Source: Fidelibacterota bacterium
GTDB taxonomy: Bacteria; Fidelibacterota; UBA8477; JABMPR01
Length of the DNA: 64,000 nucleotides
Direction: 5' to 3'
NCBI GenBank assembly: GCA_016844945.1
Contig: JAERTJ010000198.1
Span: 19,884 to 83,883 of the forward strand
Shown here: positions 46,914 to 56,622 of the stretch, in pieces
Position numbering within the stretch: position 1 is the stretch's first letter
How the letters are laid out: every line of letters begins with the position of its first letter
Program-made: the position numbers and the translations under genes
The notes under the pieces: generated by a model
What the model saw: the letters and a program-made list of their open reading frames with translations, nothing else
Database searches by the model: none
Told to the model about the DNA's origin: nothing

Positions 46914-48167
46914 ATGCGACACTCAACTTTTAAAGCTATTCTTATTTTCTTGTTTATTCTTACAGGTCTTTTTGGCCAAAATCTTAGCATTCAGGGGGTC
47001 GCACGGGACAATACGGGCCAATCGCTGAGTGATGGTGATTATACTTTTGACTTTTATCTGTATACTTCAGCTACAGGCGGAACCTCTGTTTGGTCAGAAA
47101 ATCAATTATTGTCCGTAAGAAACGGTGTCTTTAGTGCAGTTCTGGGTGATATAGAATCCATGCATGAACTTGATTTTGATCATGAGTACTGGTTAAGTCT
47201 GGCAATTAATAGCAATGAGGAATTGGATCCTCGTACAAAACTGATCCTTTCACCCTATGCTATCATGGCAGGTATATCCGCTGAAAATGTAGTACCACAA
47301 TCAGGTAATGTGGGGCTTGGAACCACTAGTCCTGATTTTCCCTTGGACTTTGGTAACAGCGGCGGTGTGAAAATGGAAATGAATCCTGGAACTACTGTAA
47401 ATAACCCTGGAATATTCGCCGGTTGGAGACATCACTCATTATTGATGGGATCATTCCTGGAAGGCAGTTCGAGTCATGGATTTATCAGTACTGGTGTTGG
47501 TGGCAGTCGGAGATTTTCCATTGGGACCGCTACGGATGCAGATGGGAATCTAGCTGAATTCAAACCCCGGTTAACAGTAGAAGCAAATGGAAGCGTTGGA
47601 ATTGGAATCGCAGATCCCATCACTCCCTTGCATGTTTATAAAGAGAATGCCTCCGTAAGGGCCACATTCGAACGTACAAATGATACACATGAAGCCTTCC
47701 TCCAATTTCGCACAGGCGGAATCAACAAAGCACTCTTTGGTTTTGATAATGATATGGATGACTTGAGCATCTACACCTATGATGGCGGGGGGAGAATCAT
47801 CACATTCGACAGCCAGACTGGTGATGTAGGCATTGGAGATCACACGCCTGATGCCAAGCTGGATGTGAATGGTGACCTCATGATCAATTCATGGGCGAAT
47901 CAGAATCTGGCAGCCAATGGCTATGTCCAGATGGGAGGTCTGATCATGCAGTGGGGGGTATTTGAATGCACCTTGGATAATACCCAGACTGAAAGCTTCC
48001 CCATAGCCTTTCCAAACGCATGTTTTGGTGTTTATGCAAACCGCAAAGAAGCAAATATTGCATCTCCCATAACAGCAAACTCATGGAACACAACCAGCTT
48101 TACAGTAAACAGAGATGACGGTATCAGCGGTTCTGAGACAGTTAACTGGTTTGCTATAGGTAATTGA
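46914..48167 (+). CDS. Tail-fibre-like secreted protein (copy 2 of gene pair)
   Basis: The 417-residue protein has AGGGGAA before ATG and a signal peptide ending LFGQ. The N-terminal domain (~22-125: SIQGVARDNTGQSLSDGDYT, VWSENQLLSVRNGVFSAVLG, LDPRTKLILSPYAIMAG) matches that of the 614-residue protein at 31390. A short shaft of GVGLGTTSP / SVGIGIADPITPLHVY / DVGIGDHTPDAKLDVNGD repeats is the phase typical of tail-fibre and collagen-like trimers. The C-terminus (GYVQMGGLIMQWGVF, ESFPIAFPNACFGVYA, NWFAIGN) resembles the gp53-like C-terminal head of phage tail fibres. It has no T9SS tail. It directly precedes a giant LamG protein by 56 bases, as copy 1 does. Confidence 0.78.
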   Translation: MRHSTFKAILIFLFILTGLFGQNLSIQGVARDNTGQSLSDGDYTFDFYLYTSATGGTSVWSENQLLSVRNGVFSAVLGDIESMHELDFDHEYWLSLAINSNEELDPRTKLILSPYAIMAGISAENVVPQSGNVGLGTTSPDFPLDFGNSGGVKMEMNPGTTVNNPGIFAGWRHHSLLMGSFLEGSSSHGFISTGVGGSRRFSIGTATDADGNLAEFKPRLTVEANGSVGIGIADPITPLHVYKENASVRATFERTNDTHEAFLQFRTGGINKALFGFDNDMDDLSIYTYDGGGRIITFDSQTGDVGIGDHTPDAKLDVNGDLMINSWANQNLAANGYVQMGGLIMQWGVFECTLDNTQTESFPIAFPNACFGVYANRKEANIASPITANSWNTTSFTVNRDDGISGSETVNWFAIGN

Positions 48168-48223
48168 GTTTCCTCTATCCAGCGTAGATAAAACTATTAT
48201 CTCAATAAATTTTAGAGGGGCTT

Positions 48224-51200
48224 ATGTATAAATCATTTTTGAGTATATCAGGTAGGAATAGCCTCCTTATTATACTCTCACTAACTTTTTTGATCAGTTT
48301 GAGTTTTGCTCAGGATTATCAAGTTGATGTTAAAATTGTTTCCGGCGGTACGGGTAACATGAGTGGACTTATTCCCCAGGGAACATCCACCACCGAAGGA
48401 ACAGTGAGCATTGTGGTGGATCAGCCCATCATTAGCACTGAAACCTTGGAGGGAGCTGGCTATGAAGTCGATCTAGGCTTTTGGTCACCTCTGCTCAGAA
48501 CACCCGGAACTCCCATTGTCACAGCAAGTTATGACACCTATCCCGACAAAGTAAAATTGGAATGGCGTTATGATCCCAATGACCCACCTGGAACGGAAAA
48601 TCACAAAATATATCGTGAGTATTCCAGCAATAATGTCCCCATCGCTGAGATAGAAGCAGGGGTTAGCAATTACTCCGACCTGGATTTACCAGCAGGTCAG
48701 CAGTTTGAATATCTCGTCAGAGGCAGCAACCGGATTAAATCTGGTAATACCTATCAGCCAATAGCTGATGCGGGGCAGGCTTTCGGCAAGACCAGTAGTA
48801 ATGGTTCTGTTTCCGGATTTATTAATACGACACTTAATTCACCCATACCCAATGCCCGTGTAACTGCCTACAATCAGGCGGGTACCGGTCCCGCATGGGG
48901 CAAGGCTGTATACCTCAACGGCGTGGACAATGCAATCACCATGTCTGACAGAGATGAGGTGGAATTGTTGGATCAGGTAGCGCTACCTGCAGTAACAATG
49001 GAAATGTGGTTCAGACCTGAGGTCAGCGGTCTACAAACACTTATTTCCAAAGGTTCCAACTGGGAACTGGGAATGGATGTGGAGGATTTAAACTATCTAT
49101 ATTTTAGTATTGATGATACCCCCATCCTGACCACTGATCACACGCTAGGGAATGATGAAGATCAAGCCATTCGGATCAATGAATGGAATTACATCGCCCT
49201 GGTTCGAGAGAATTCGAATCTCAGAATCTATATCAATGGCTGGCTGGCTACTATAAATGGTAACCAGAAGTTTTTTAACCTTGAGCAACAGGGGGGACTA
49301 TCTAGTGACCTGATGATTGGAGGGGGGCCATCCGGGGAATATTTCAATGGTCTTATTGATGACTTCCGTTGCTGGAATGAAGCCCGCGATAACATGTTTA
49401 TTGAACCCTATTCAGATGTCAATGGGAATGGTGAATACGACACACAAGATTTTTTTACCGATATCAATGGTGATGGTATCTGGGGCCCCAGTGATTCAAC
49501 ACGTCTCCGCCGAGACTACAATCGATTATACGATTATAAGGTGGAGGGTGAAATTGCTGAACCGACATTAACCGCCTGTTTTCATATGGATATTGGTTCA
49601 GGTCAAACACTGATTAATTCCGCAAATCTCGATTTGAATGCAACATTTGTTGGGGATTGGTCCACTAATCAAGCGCCGACTTATCCCTCAGCGTACACGG
49701 ATGAAGTGGGTGCTTTTCAAATAAAAAACTTGAATTTTGGTGATGGCCGATCCTTTAGAATAGTTCCAGAAAAGGCATTTCACGAATTCAGTCCGCCCTA
49801 TCAACCCGTTTCTTTGAACCAATACACGCCCACGAATAATGAAGTTGATTTTGATGTTGTCAACATGATCTCACTTTCAGGGTATGTTACCTATGATACA
49901 TCTGGCACAGGAGGGGTAATCTGTGGTGAACCCGACGTTGAGATATGGACGGATGGCGAGTTTCGAGGAACACGAACCGATGTAGATGGATATTATATTC
50001 TTGAGGTAGAGCCTGGGCGTACCATCACCCTACAGCCCAAAAAAGGGGGGCGAGAGCTCTATCATTTCGCACCTCAAACCAAGACATTCTTCAATGTAAT
50101 CACACCCCAAAGTCAGTCCTTTGTTGACAAAAAGAAACGTACCCTGAGGGGAACAGTAACAGGGGGGGCATGCGAATTAGCCCTGGGTCCCGCTGGAGTG
50201 GCGACAGTGAATCTCAGCAGTTCCTGTTTTTCAGCCAGTACTGTAGTAGATGCTGCTGGTAATTATACATTTGCCAATATCCCACCCATGCCATACTCAC
50301 TTGCAGTTGCCATGAATACCAGTTTGAATGATATCCCCAATCTGACCACTATGAACACCTACTTCCAGAACCAGGGTGAGAACATTGATATGCAAGCCTC
50401 ATACGGCAAGCTTGACTCTGTCTGGCTTACCGAAGAGGATACAGTGAAGTTCAATTATCGTTCTCCCATTAATTTTCGGGTCGACGGATGGTCTCAGGAT
50501 CTGGTAGGGAATAATGGTCTCAATCAAAATGACAGGGATACCCTGGATATTTTTGTCTACGAATCCTACTATGGTGGCGAATGTCCGCTTGATTCTGGAA
50601 TTGTTCATATCAAGGATTGGATCTCGGATCGCACGGTTGATGGGGATGAAGATTCTGATACCCTTTACTATGGGTTTATCCATAATCCTCAGAATCCTGC
50701 GGCACCCAGCCTGCGCTATGGGATGATGGCTGGTTTACCACGGCTGGAAGGGGATCATAAGAAGAATATAGAGATTATCGTATCCGATCCTTCAGGGATT
50801 CGAACCAAATCAGATCTTTTCAAAGCAGTGGTCCTGGGGCATCGTCCCAATGAGCCAGATTTCGCAACCACAGCACCGGAAATTCCTCTACTCATTCTCC
50901 GACGACCACCTGGAGACGGGAGTTGGGCTAGCTTTGGTGAAACCAGTTCTGCGTCCACCTCATTTTCCATGACCATGACAGATGCTGAAACCCAGGAAGC
51001 CAATATTGAAGCCAAGCTGGGCGTGGAAACGGAAATAAATATAGCTCCCTGGGGAGTTGGAACCTCTTTTGAACTGAAGACTGAATACACCCTGGAGTCA
51101 GGCTTTTCAACCACAAATTCTCTCCAGAATAGTTCCACCATGCAGATCACCACAACCACTTCAACAGAATACACCACCGCTACGTCAGTAGATCTTATGG

Positions 51201-54200
51201 GCGATCGTGGTACTATATTCGTCGGTGGAGCCATGAATCTGCTCTATGGAGAAACCATCGTCCTCGAGATTGTGGAAAGCAATGGTTCTTATGACTATGT
51301 GGTTGATAGTCAAGTTCTCTTCATTCCTGATGGTTTTGAGACAACTTATATCTATTCCAGAGGATATGTTGAAGATCTTCTTATACCAGAACTGGAATTT
51401 CTGTCCGAAACAGATACGGCGCTTACCCGAAGCATAGAACGCTGGAACTATATCCTGAACTATGAGGATTCATTGAAATGGGCAACCACCATGGAAGACA
51501 ATTACAGTTTCAGCGGGGGTGGGCAAGCGATGACCATCACCAGCGAAGAAGCCAATAGCCAATCCCTGGTTTTTGAAGAAGAGCTGGAAATGGATGAATC
51601 ATTTTCCGAGAGCATGGGATTTGAGGCAGCTGGATTTGGGCTTTCAGGAAAAGCCAAGGTTTCGACCAAATTCACCTTGGGCTCTTCTGAAGAATATAGT
51701 TGGACCAACACCACCACCTCGTCCTACTCACTCATGGATGATGATCATGGTGATGACTATACAGTTGATGTGGGCTATGATCCTGTCTATGGGACACCAG
51801 TATTCAATGTAGTTGCCGGTAATTCATCCTGCCCCTATGAGGAATGGACTAATCATTTAGGCGTGGTTACTACAACACCCATGGATGAACCTGGAATGAG
51901 TTGGATGACCCCCAGTACAGCCTTGAATATCCATCCTGATGGTGTGGCTGAATTTGATATTAGTTTAAACAACCTGGCAGATTTCTCTGAACCAAGAACG
52001 TACTATCTATCCTACCTCTCAGCCAGTAACACACATGGTGCCACCATATTGATTAACGGACAGGATGCACATGAGTCTGCACCCATTCCTTTCGAACTGG
52101 AGTATCTTGGGGTTGATTCGGCTCATATCACTGTTTCACGCCCGGATGGTTCTGATGTATATGAGTTCGACAACCTGCTTCTGAAATTTGCTCCTGAATG
52201 TGAAACCAATTACGCAGGTGTAACCCAGGGATATACCATTGGCTTTAGTGCCCATTTTGCACGTCCCTGTACAGAAGCTGAAATCTATCAACCCAACGAA
52301 AACTGGATCATGAATACGGTCACAGGCGATACTATGACCGTCATCGTAGAGGGTTATGATCTGGGACAGTCTTACTTCGACGAACTGCTGGTTCAGTACT
52401 CTCTCATGGGTGATCCAGTCTGGTACGGAGTGGATACCCTGGTTGCTGATACTTTGAGGCATTATGATCGTCTTTACAGCCAGTTATCCTGGGATATCGG
52501 TGATCTGGATGATGGGACCTACGATATTCGACTTCAATCCAAATGCCTGAGCGGCAATTTGAATAACTACATGGATGCTGTTCGTGGGATCATCGATACC
52601 CAGGTTCCAGAGGTGTTGGGATCACCAGAACCCGTAGATGGAATATTGAATTTCAATGATGCCATCGCACTCAATTTTACAGAAGCGATTAATCCCGTTA
52701 CCGTAGAAAATGTCAATGTAACCTTATATGACAATACCAACGATGAAGCGATTACGGATTTTGAGCTATCAGTATCTGAGAATCGCCTGGTCATTACCCC
52801 GACCTTGCTAAATCGCTATATTGAAAATCATACATTGGTAGCGACACTAATTGGTCATGAGGATCTCAATGGAAATCCCGGTGAACCGGTTGAGTGGACG
52901 TTTACCGTAGATAGAAATCCCGTTGCCTGGAGCACAGGTGAATTATCACATATCGCCTTCCAGGGTGAACCTGAGCCAGTGACACTACAGTTGAATAACA
53001 CGGGTTCAATACCCCAGGATTTCAGATTCTCGTCGACTCCCAGCCAGGATGTTACCCCACTCCCTGAGTGGTTGACTATCTATCCTATGGAAGGTTCACT
53101 CAATCCAGGCGGATCTTTCGATATCCAGTTGGATGTAAATCCCACTCTGAATAATGGTGAGTATTCAGTCATCGTCTATGCTGTGACTGATGAGGGATAT
53201 GAGCCCCTCAACCTGGATGTCGTCTCAATGTGCCCCTATCCTGATTGGAGTATTGACTTTACTCAGTATGAATACTCCATGAATGTGACGGCAAACCTGT
53301 ATCAGATGTCCACACTATCAAATGACATCTATGATCGCGTTGCAGCCTATGTTGACGATGAGTGTCGGGGCTGGGCGCAACTGGAGTACGTTCCTGAACT
53401 GGATGATTATCAGGCATTTATCACTGTCTTCAGTAATGATTGGAGTGGTGAAGAAGTCCAATTCCATATCTGGGATCGTACCGAATGTGCGGAGTATTGG
53501 CAGGCTGATACCAGTGTGATATTTATTGAAGGTGAAGCTTATGGTAGCCCCATGGAGCCCATCGCCTTGAACGCCACTGGAGAACTGGGTCAGAACATTG
53601 GTCTGAACAGTGGGTTTACCTGGATGTCACTCAATCTGGATGCAGAAGATATGAGTGTGGCTTCGATTCTTGAGGGTATTGAAGCATCTCCAGGAGATCG
53701 CATCATCGGGCATGAAGCTTTCGCCCAATATTCCGATTCTTCTGGTTGGTCTGGAACGCTGACAGCACTTGATAATTACTCGATGTATCAGCTTGATCTG
53801 GAAAATGCCGATGAACTCATTCATGTGGGGTTCCCGATTCAGCCCGACATTACGAACATTGAGATAGCCTCGGGCTGGAACTGGATTTCTTATCTGCCTG
53901 TTGAGAATATCAACGTGAACCACGCCTTGTCTTCACTCATGAATAGTACGGATGATTTGATCAAAAATCAGTCTCAGTATGCCCAATTCGTGGATGGTAT
54001 TGGCTGGCTGGGTAGTTTGAATCGTATGTATCCTGGAACAGGGTACAAGTTGGAGTCCTTTGAGGGTGGTATCCTTAATTACCCAGTGAGTGAAAGCATC
54101 ACCCTGGCTCGTTCAATCGCATCGAGTGATCCTCTTGAGTTACCTGAGCTACCCTGGGACCTCCATGAAAGACTTCATTTCCAGAATAACATGACCATCA

Positions 54201-54793
54201 CCGCACTACTGGAAAGCGATACCATCGGTGTTAACAATCCTGCTGATGCTGTGGCAGCTTTTGTTGGTGAAGAGATTCGTGGTGTTGCCCGACCTGAGTA
54301 TATACCAGCTTTAGATGCCTATCGTGTCTTCCTGATGATTCAGGGAGAAGCTGGTGATGAGATCAGCTTGAAGATCTGGGATGCTGAAAACGAGATCGAA
54401 TACCGGGCAAATCAGGCCGTGAGCTTCCAGGCTGACGCGAGCTATGGCACGCCTCTCGATCCCTATTCGCTAACCAGAGCACCTTTGGGTATTGGAGACA
54501 AAGGATATGTACCCGAGGTGTATTCGCTGGCTCAGAATTACCCGAATCCATTCAACCCGAGAACCACCCTGGGCTTTGGTCTACCCGAAGATAGTCATGT
54601 GAGTATTTGCATCTATAACATGCTGGGGCAAGAGGTCCGAACTCTGGTTGATGAGGATCTCACAGCTGGATACAGACATATCATCTGGAATAGCCTGGAT
54701 AATGCAGGTCACCATGTTCCATCAGGCATTTACATCACGGTGATGCAGAGCGGCTCATTCCGTGAAGTAAGAAAGATGGTCATGCTGAAATAG
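48224..54793 (+). CDS. Giant LamG/Ig-like surface protein with T9SS tail (copy 2)
   Basis: The 2189-residue protein has GAGGGGC before ATG and a signal peptide ending SFAQ. Order: fibronectin-III-like (~90-175), one LamG jelly roll (~219-390), calcium-loop pair (DVNGNGEYD, DINGDGIWG, ~398-425), carboxypeptidase-regulatory-like domains (~545-680), then a Ser/Thr-rich module from RPPGDGS (~893) to SCPYE (~1201). A Big_5-like domain (PEPVDGILNFND, ~1460), two ECRGV-type domains (~1671-1795, DECRGW; ~1975-2090, EEIRGV) with the GFTWMS/GWNWIS pair between them, and a T9SS tail (QNYPNPFNPRT, from ~2095) follow. It differs from copy 1 mainly by having one LamG instead of two. Likely a surface adhesin; converges on the minus-strand electron-transfer operon. 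Confidence 0.85.
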   Translation: MYKSFLSISGRNSLLIILSLTFLISLSFAQDYQVDVKIVSGGTGNMSGLIPQGTSTTEGTVSIVVDQPIISTETLEGAGYEVDLGFWSPLLRTPGTPIVTASYDTYPDKVKLEWRYDPNDPPGTENHKIYREYSSNNVPIAEIEAGVSNYSDLDLPAGQQFEYLVRGSNRIKSGNTYQPIADAGQAFGKTSSNGSVSGFINTTLNSPIPNARVTAYNQAGTGPAWGKAVYLNGVDNAITMSDRDEVELLDQVALPAVTMEMWFRPEVSGLQTLISKGSNWELGMDVEDLNYLYFSIDDTPILTTDHTLGNDEDQAIRINEWNYIALVRENSNLRIYINGWLATINGNQKFFNLEQQGGLSSDLMIGGGPSGEYFNGLIDDFRCWNEARDNMFIEPYSDVNGNGEYDTQDFFTDINGDGIWGPSDSTRLRRDYNRLYDYKVEGEIAEPTLTACFHMDIGSGQTLINSANLDLNATFVGDWSTNQAPTYPSAYTDEVGAFQIKNLNFGDGRSFRIVPEKAFHEFSPPYQPVSLNQYTPTNNEVDFDVVNMISLSGYVTYDTSGTGGVICGEPDVEIWTDGEFRGTRTDVDGYYILEVEPGRTITLQPKKGGRELYHFAPQTKTFFNVITPQSQSFVDKKKRTLRGTVTGGACELALGPAGVATVNLSSSCFSASTVVDAAGNYTFANIPPMPYSLAVAMNTSLNDIPNLTTMNTYFQNQGENIDMQASYGKLDSVWLTEEDTVKFNYRSPINFRVDGWSQDLVGNNGLNQNDRDTLDIFVYESYYGGECPLDSGIVHIKDWISDRTVDGDEDSDTLYYGFIHNPQNPAAPSLRYGMMAGLPRLEGDHKKNIEIIVSDPSGIRTKSDLFKAVVLGHRPNEPDFATTAPEIPLLILRRPPGDGSWASFGETSSASTSFSMTMTDAETQEANIEAKLGVETEINIAPWGVGTSFELKTEYTLESGFSTTNSLQNSSTMQITTTTSTEYTTATSVDLMGDRGTIFVGGAMNLLYGETIVLEIVESNGSYDYVVDSQVLFIPDGFETTYIYSRGYVEDLLIPELEFLSETDTALTRSIERWNYILNYEDSLKWATTMEDNYSFSGGGQAMTITSEEANSQSLVFEEELEMDESFSESMGFEAAGFGLSGKAKVSTKFTLGSSEEYSWTNTTTSSYSLMDDDHGDDYTVDVGYDPVYGTPVFNVVAGNSSCPYEEWTNHLGVVTTTPMDEPGMSWMTPSTALNIHPDGVAEFDISLNNLADFSEPRTYYLSYLSASNTHGATILINGQDAHESAPIPFELEYLGVDSAHITVSRPDGSDVYEFDNLLLKFAPECETNYAGVTQGYTIGFSAHFARPCTEAEIYQPNENWIMNTVTGDTMTVIVEGYDLGQSYFDELLVQYSLMGDPVWYGVDTLVADTLRHYDRLYSQLSWDIGDLDDGTYDIRLQSKCLSGNLNNYMDAVRGIIDTQVPEVLGSPEPVDGILNFNDAIALNFTEAINPVTVENVNVTLYDNTNDEAITDFELSVSENRLVITPTLLNRYIENHTLVATLIGHEDLNGNPGEPVEWTFTVDRNPVAWSTGELSHIAFQGEPEPVTLQLNNTGSIPQDFRFSSTPSQDVTPLPEWLTIYPMEGSLNPGGSFDIQLDVNPTLNNGEYSVIVYAVTDEGYEPLNLDVVSMCPYPDWSIDFTQYEYSMNVTANLYQMSTLSNDIYDRVAAYVDDECRGWAQLEYVPELDDYQAFITVFSNDWSGEEVQFHIWDRTECAEYWQADTSVIFIEGEAYGSPMEPIALNATGELGQNIGLNSGFTWMSLNLDAEDMSVASILEGIEASPGDRIIGHEAFAQYSDSSGWSGTLTALDNYSMYQLDLENADELIHVGFPIQPDITNIEIASGWNWISYLPVENINVNHALSSLMNSTDDLIKNQSQYAQFVDGIGWLGSLNRMYPGTGYKLESFEGGILNYPVSESITLARSIASSDPLELPELPWDLHERLHFQNNMTITALLESDTIGVNNPADAVAAFVGEEIRGVARPEYIPALDAYRVFLMIQGEAGDEISLKIWDAENEIEYRANQAVSFQADASYGTPLDPYSLTRAPLGIGDKGYVPEVYSLAQNYPNPFNPRTTLGFGLPEDSHVSICIYNMLGQEVRTLVDEDLTAGYRHIIWNSLDNAGHHVPSGIYITVMQSGSFREVRKMVMLK

Positions 54794-54821
54794 CACGAGT
54801 CAATTCCAAATATAGAAAATA

Positions 54822-54856
54822 GCATACAAGGGTCGACATGTTCGACCCTTGTATGC
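54822..54856. terminator. Bidirectional terminator, perfect 15-base stem
   Basis: GCATACAAGGGTCGA (54822-54836) is the exact reverse complement of TCGACCCTTGTATGC (54842-54856) around a 5-base loop. On plus it is followed by TTTGTTGT, on minus by TATTTTCTATATTT. It sits between two converging transcription units. Confidence 0.85.
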
Positions 54857-54941
54857 TTTGTTGTCCTTCGTCGGGCTGAGGCTCTCCAAGCATTCCAATG
54901 AAAAGGCTTCGACAAGCTCTGCCTCCAAACCAGAGTATAGT

Positions 54942-54976
54942 GGGGTAAGGCTCTTACCCCAGGGTTCAGCCTGGGG
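54942..54976. repeat. Two overlapping hairpins 3' of the minus operon
   Basis: GGGGTAAG/CTTACCCC (54942-54949 / 54953-54960) and CCCCAGG/CCTGGGG (54957-54963 / 54970-54976) are both perfect but share CCCC at 54957-54960, so only one can form at a time. They lie about 50 bases downstream of the last gene of the minus-strand operon; a role in termination or 3'-end stability is likely. Confidence 0.5.
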
Positions 54977-55026
54977 GGAGTAAACAACAACGATATGGAC
55001 TTTAGTCCAACCTATAAATCAGGTAT

Positions 55027-56622
55027 TCAGAACTGCCGACTGGCACTCAAGCTGAAACGATACAATAATTCACCATCTTCCTGCTCAAATCTTGTCCGCA
55101 ATCGCAGGCGTTGGAGACCAGGAACCTTGGCTGACAATGAAATCTCTGGCAGGTGTCTGGTGTGAACCTCCGTATCCCCCAGAATTTGATAGAAGAACAA
55201 CTCATCATATATGTCCACATCCAACCATGAAAGAACGCGCTTCCCAACAGAACCATAGACTCGTCCACCTTCACTGAGGTATGAATACATAGCCATGGCA
55301 CCGCTGTTAAATGATAAATCGCTGGAAAAAATATTACGATGATTCAGGGAGAGACCATAAATCTTCATCTGCCTATCTGAACCATCACCCCTCAAACTAA
55401 TCTGACCTGAAAGGCTCAATCCAGATTGGGTGATCCAGTTTAAACTTGTATTCAAGGAATGTCTGGCAGCCAGATCGTATTCTGTTTCTGCAGTATCCAA
55501 CAGGTCAATCACATTCTCTCTATAACTATAGCGGAGATTGCTGCTCAATGATCGCCAGGCTCTCCAATTCATGGAAGTCCTGAATCGGGTTAATGAGATT
55601 GCATTGTGGGTGGGGGATTGGTCCAAAACATCAAGGTCAAACTCACTATAGCCCCGGACTCGCAGCTTTCGACCAAACTTGATAGAAGTCGAAACCAGCA
55701 GGTAATTCCTGGCTAGCTCTCCTGCTTCAATTTCAGTGATGTTTCCAAATTCAATATTTCCCCAGCGAAATCGCTCCTTATCGATGATTCCAAATTTGCT
55801 CCGCGATTGATTGGTAGTTGGACGGAGTGAGGGTGATTCAATACCGCCTGTAATAGCGATTGTACGTCGATTGGATTGCCAGGTGACTCCTAACCCGTCC
55901 AAAGTGCCAAGAGACGAGAATAGGGGGTGATAGAGGCGTCCAAAGAGATAACTAAACGGGCTGTCAGGTCTAGCATAGCTAAACATGATGGAATACAGCC
56001 TGGTTTCGAACTGATTATCAGTTGAGGATTGACTGCTTCTGAGGTACATGCTCACATCCAGATGCCTGATTCCCAGATTCATTACTTTGAATTGTCCATA
56101 TAAAGAGCCAGTCCCTGTTCGAATACCTGTGGAGTCTCCACCCCTTTCTGAATACCGGGTTGAGATATAGCCACTGAATGAGGGCGAAAAACGATCGGGG
56201 TCCAGGCTCATATTGCTGCGCTTACGTGGCTTATACGCGCTGCTATCCAGAAAAACCTGTCTAGTAGTTTGTTTTGAATAAGCTACCTCATCAACCGCAT
56301 GCTCAGAAAGGGCTTGATCCTCGGGTGGTTGGCTGGTGATACTGACTAGATCGCCAATTTCCCAACCAATGACATTCGGTCTCAATGCTTTCAATGATGA
56401 AGAGGAACCACTGTTCTGTACGACCCTGGCTACTCCAAGTATTTCTGAGTCCCGGGAAACCTCCACACTATCTCCAATCTGAACGCCTGCCTTTTTGCCC
56501 AGATCCATATAGGCATTATCTCGACTGACATATGTGATGGAGCCCTGAACCTTTTCCTGACCCAAACTCAACCCGAGTGTGAAGACGAAAAGGATACTCA
56601 AATGTTTTACTATCATCCTCAT
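55027..56622 (-). CDS. Predicted outer-membrane beta-barrel of the multihaem operon
   Basis: The 531-residue protein has a signal peptide (to LSLGQ). Residues ~22-95 form an SH3/FlgT-C-like beta-domain (YVSRDNAYMDLGKKAGVQIG, DSVEVSRD, GDLVSITS). From ~150 to the end, alternating polar/hydrophobic strands with aromatic girdles (FKVMNLGIRHLDVSMYLRS, FGRLYHPLFSSLGT, LRVRGYSEFDLDVLD) run to a terminal Phe (SLSASRQF), the signature of outer-membrane barrels. No MtrB/PioB similarity is certain by eye. ATG overlaps the stop of the cytochrome gene (TAATG), so it is co-translated. In context it is the candidate sheath or porin that lets the cytochromes pass electrons through the outer membrane (inference). 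Confidence 0.72.
   Translation of the reverse strand: MRMIVKHLSILFVFTLGLSLGQEKVQGSITYVSRDNAYMDLGKKAGVQIGDSVEVSRDSEILGVARVVQNSGSSSSLKALRPNVIGWEIGDLVSITSQPPEDQALSEHAVDEVAYSKQTTRQVFLDSSAYKPRKRSNMSLDPDRFSPSFSGYISTRYSERGGDSTGIRTGTGSLYGQFKVMNLGIRHLDVSMYLRSSQSSTDNQFETRLYSIMFSYARPDSPFSYLFGRLYHPLFSSLGTLDGLGVTWQSNRRTIAITGGIESPSLRPTTNQSRSKFGIIDKERFRWGNIEFGNITEIEAGELARNYLLVSTSIKFGRKLRVRGYSEFDLDVLDQSPTHNAISLTRFRTSMNWRAWRSLSSNLRYSYRENVIDLLDTAETEYDLAARHSLNTSLNWITQSGLSLSGQISLRGDGSDRQMKIYGLSLNHRNIFSSDLSFNSGAMAMYSYLSEGGRVYGSVGKRVLSWLDVDIYDELFFYQILGDTEVHTRHLPEISLSAKVPGLQRLRLRTRFEQEDGELLYRFSLSASRQF

Noticed and set aside
31390..48167. Prophage, suggested by tail-fibre-like proteins
   Set aside because: Both proteins have signal peptides and sit beside T9SS cargo genes; no capsid, terminase, portal, integrase or lysis genes are present.
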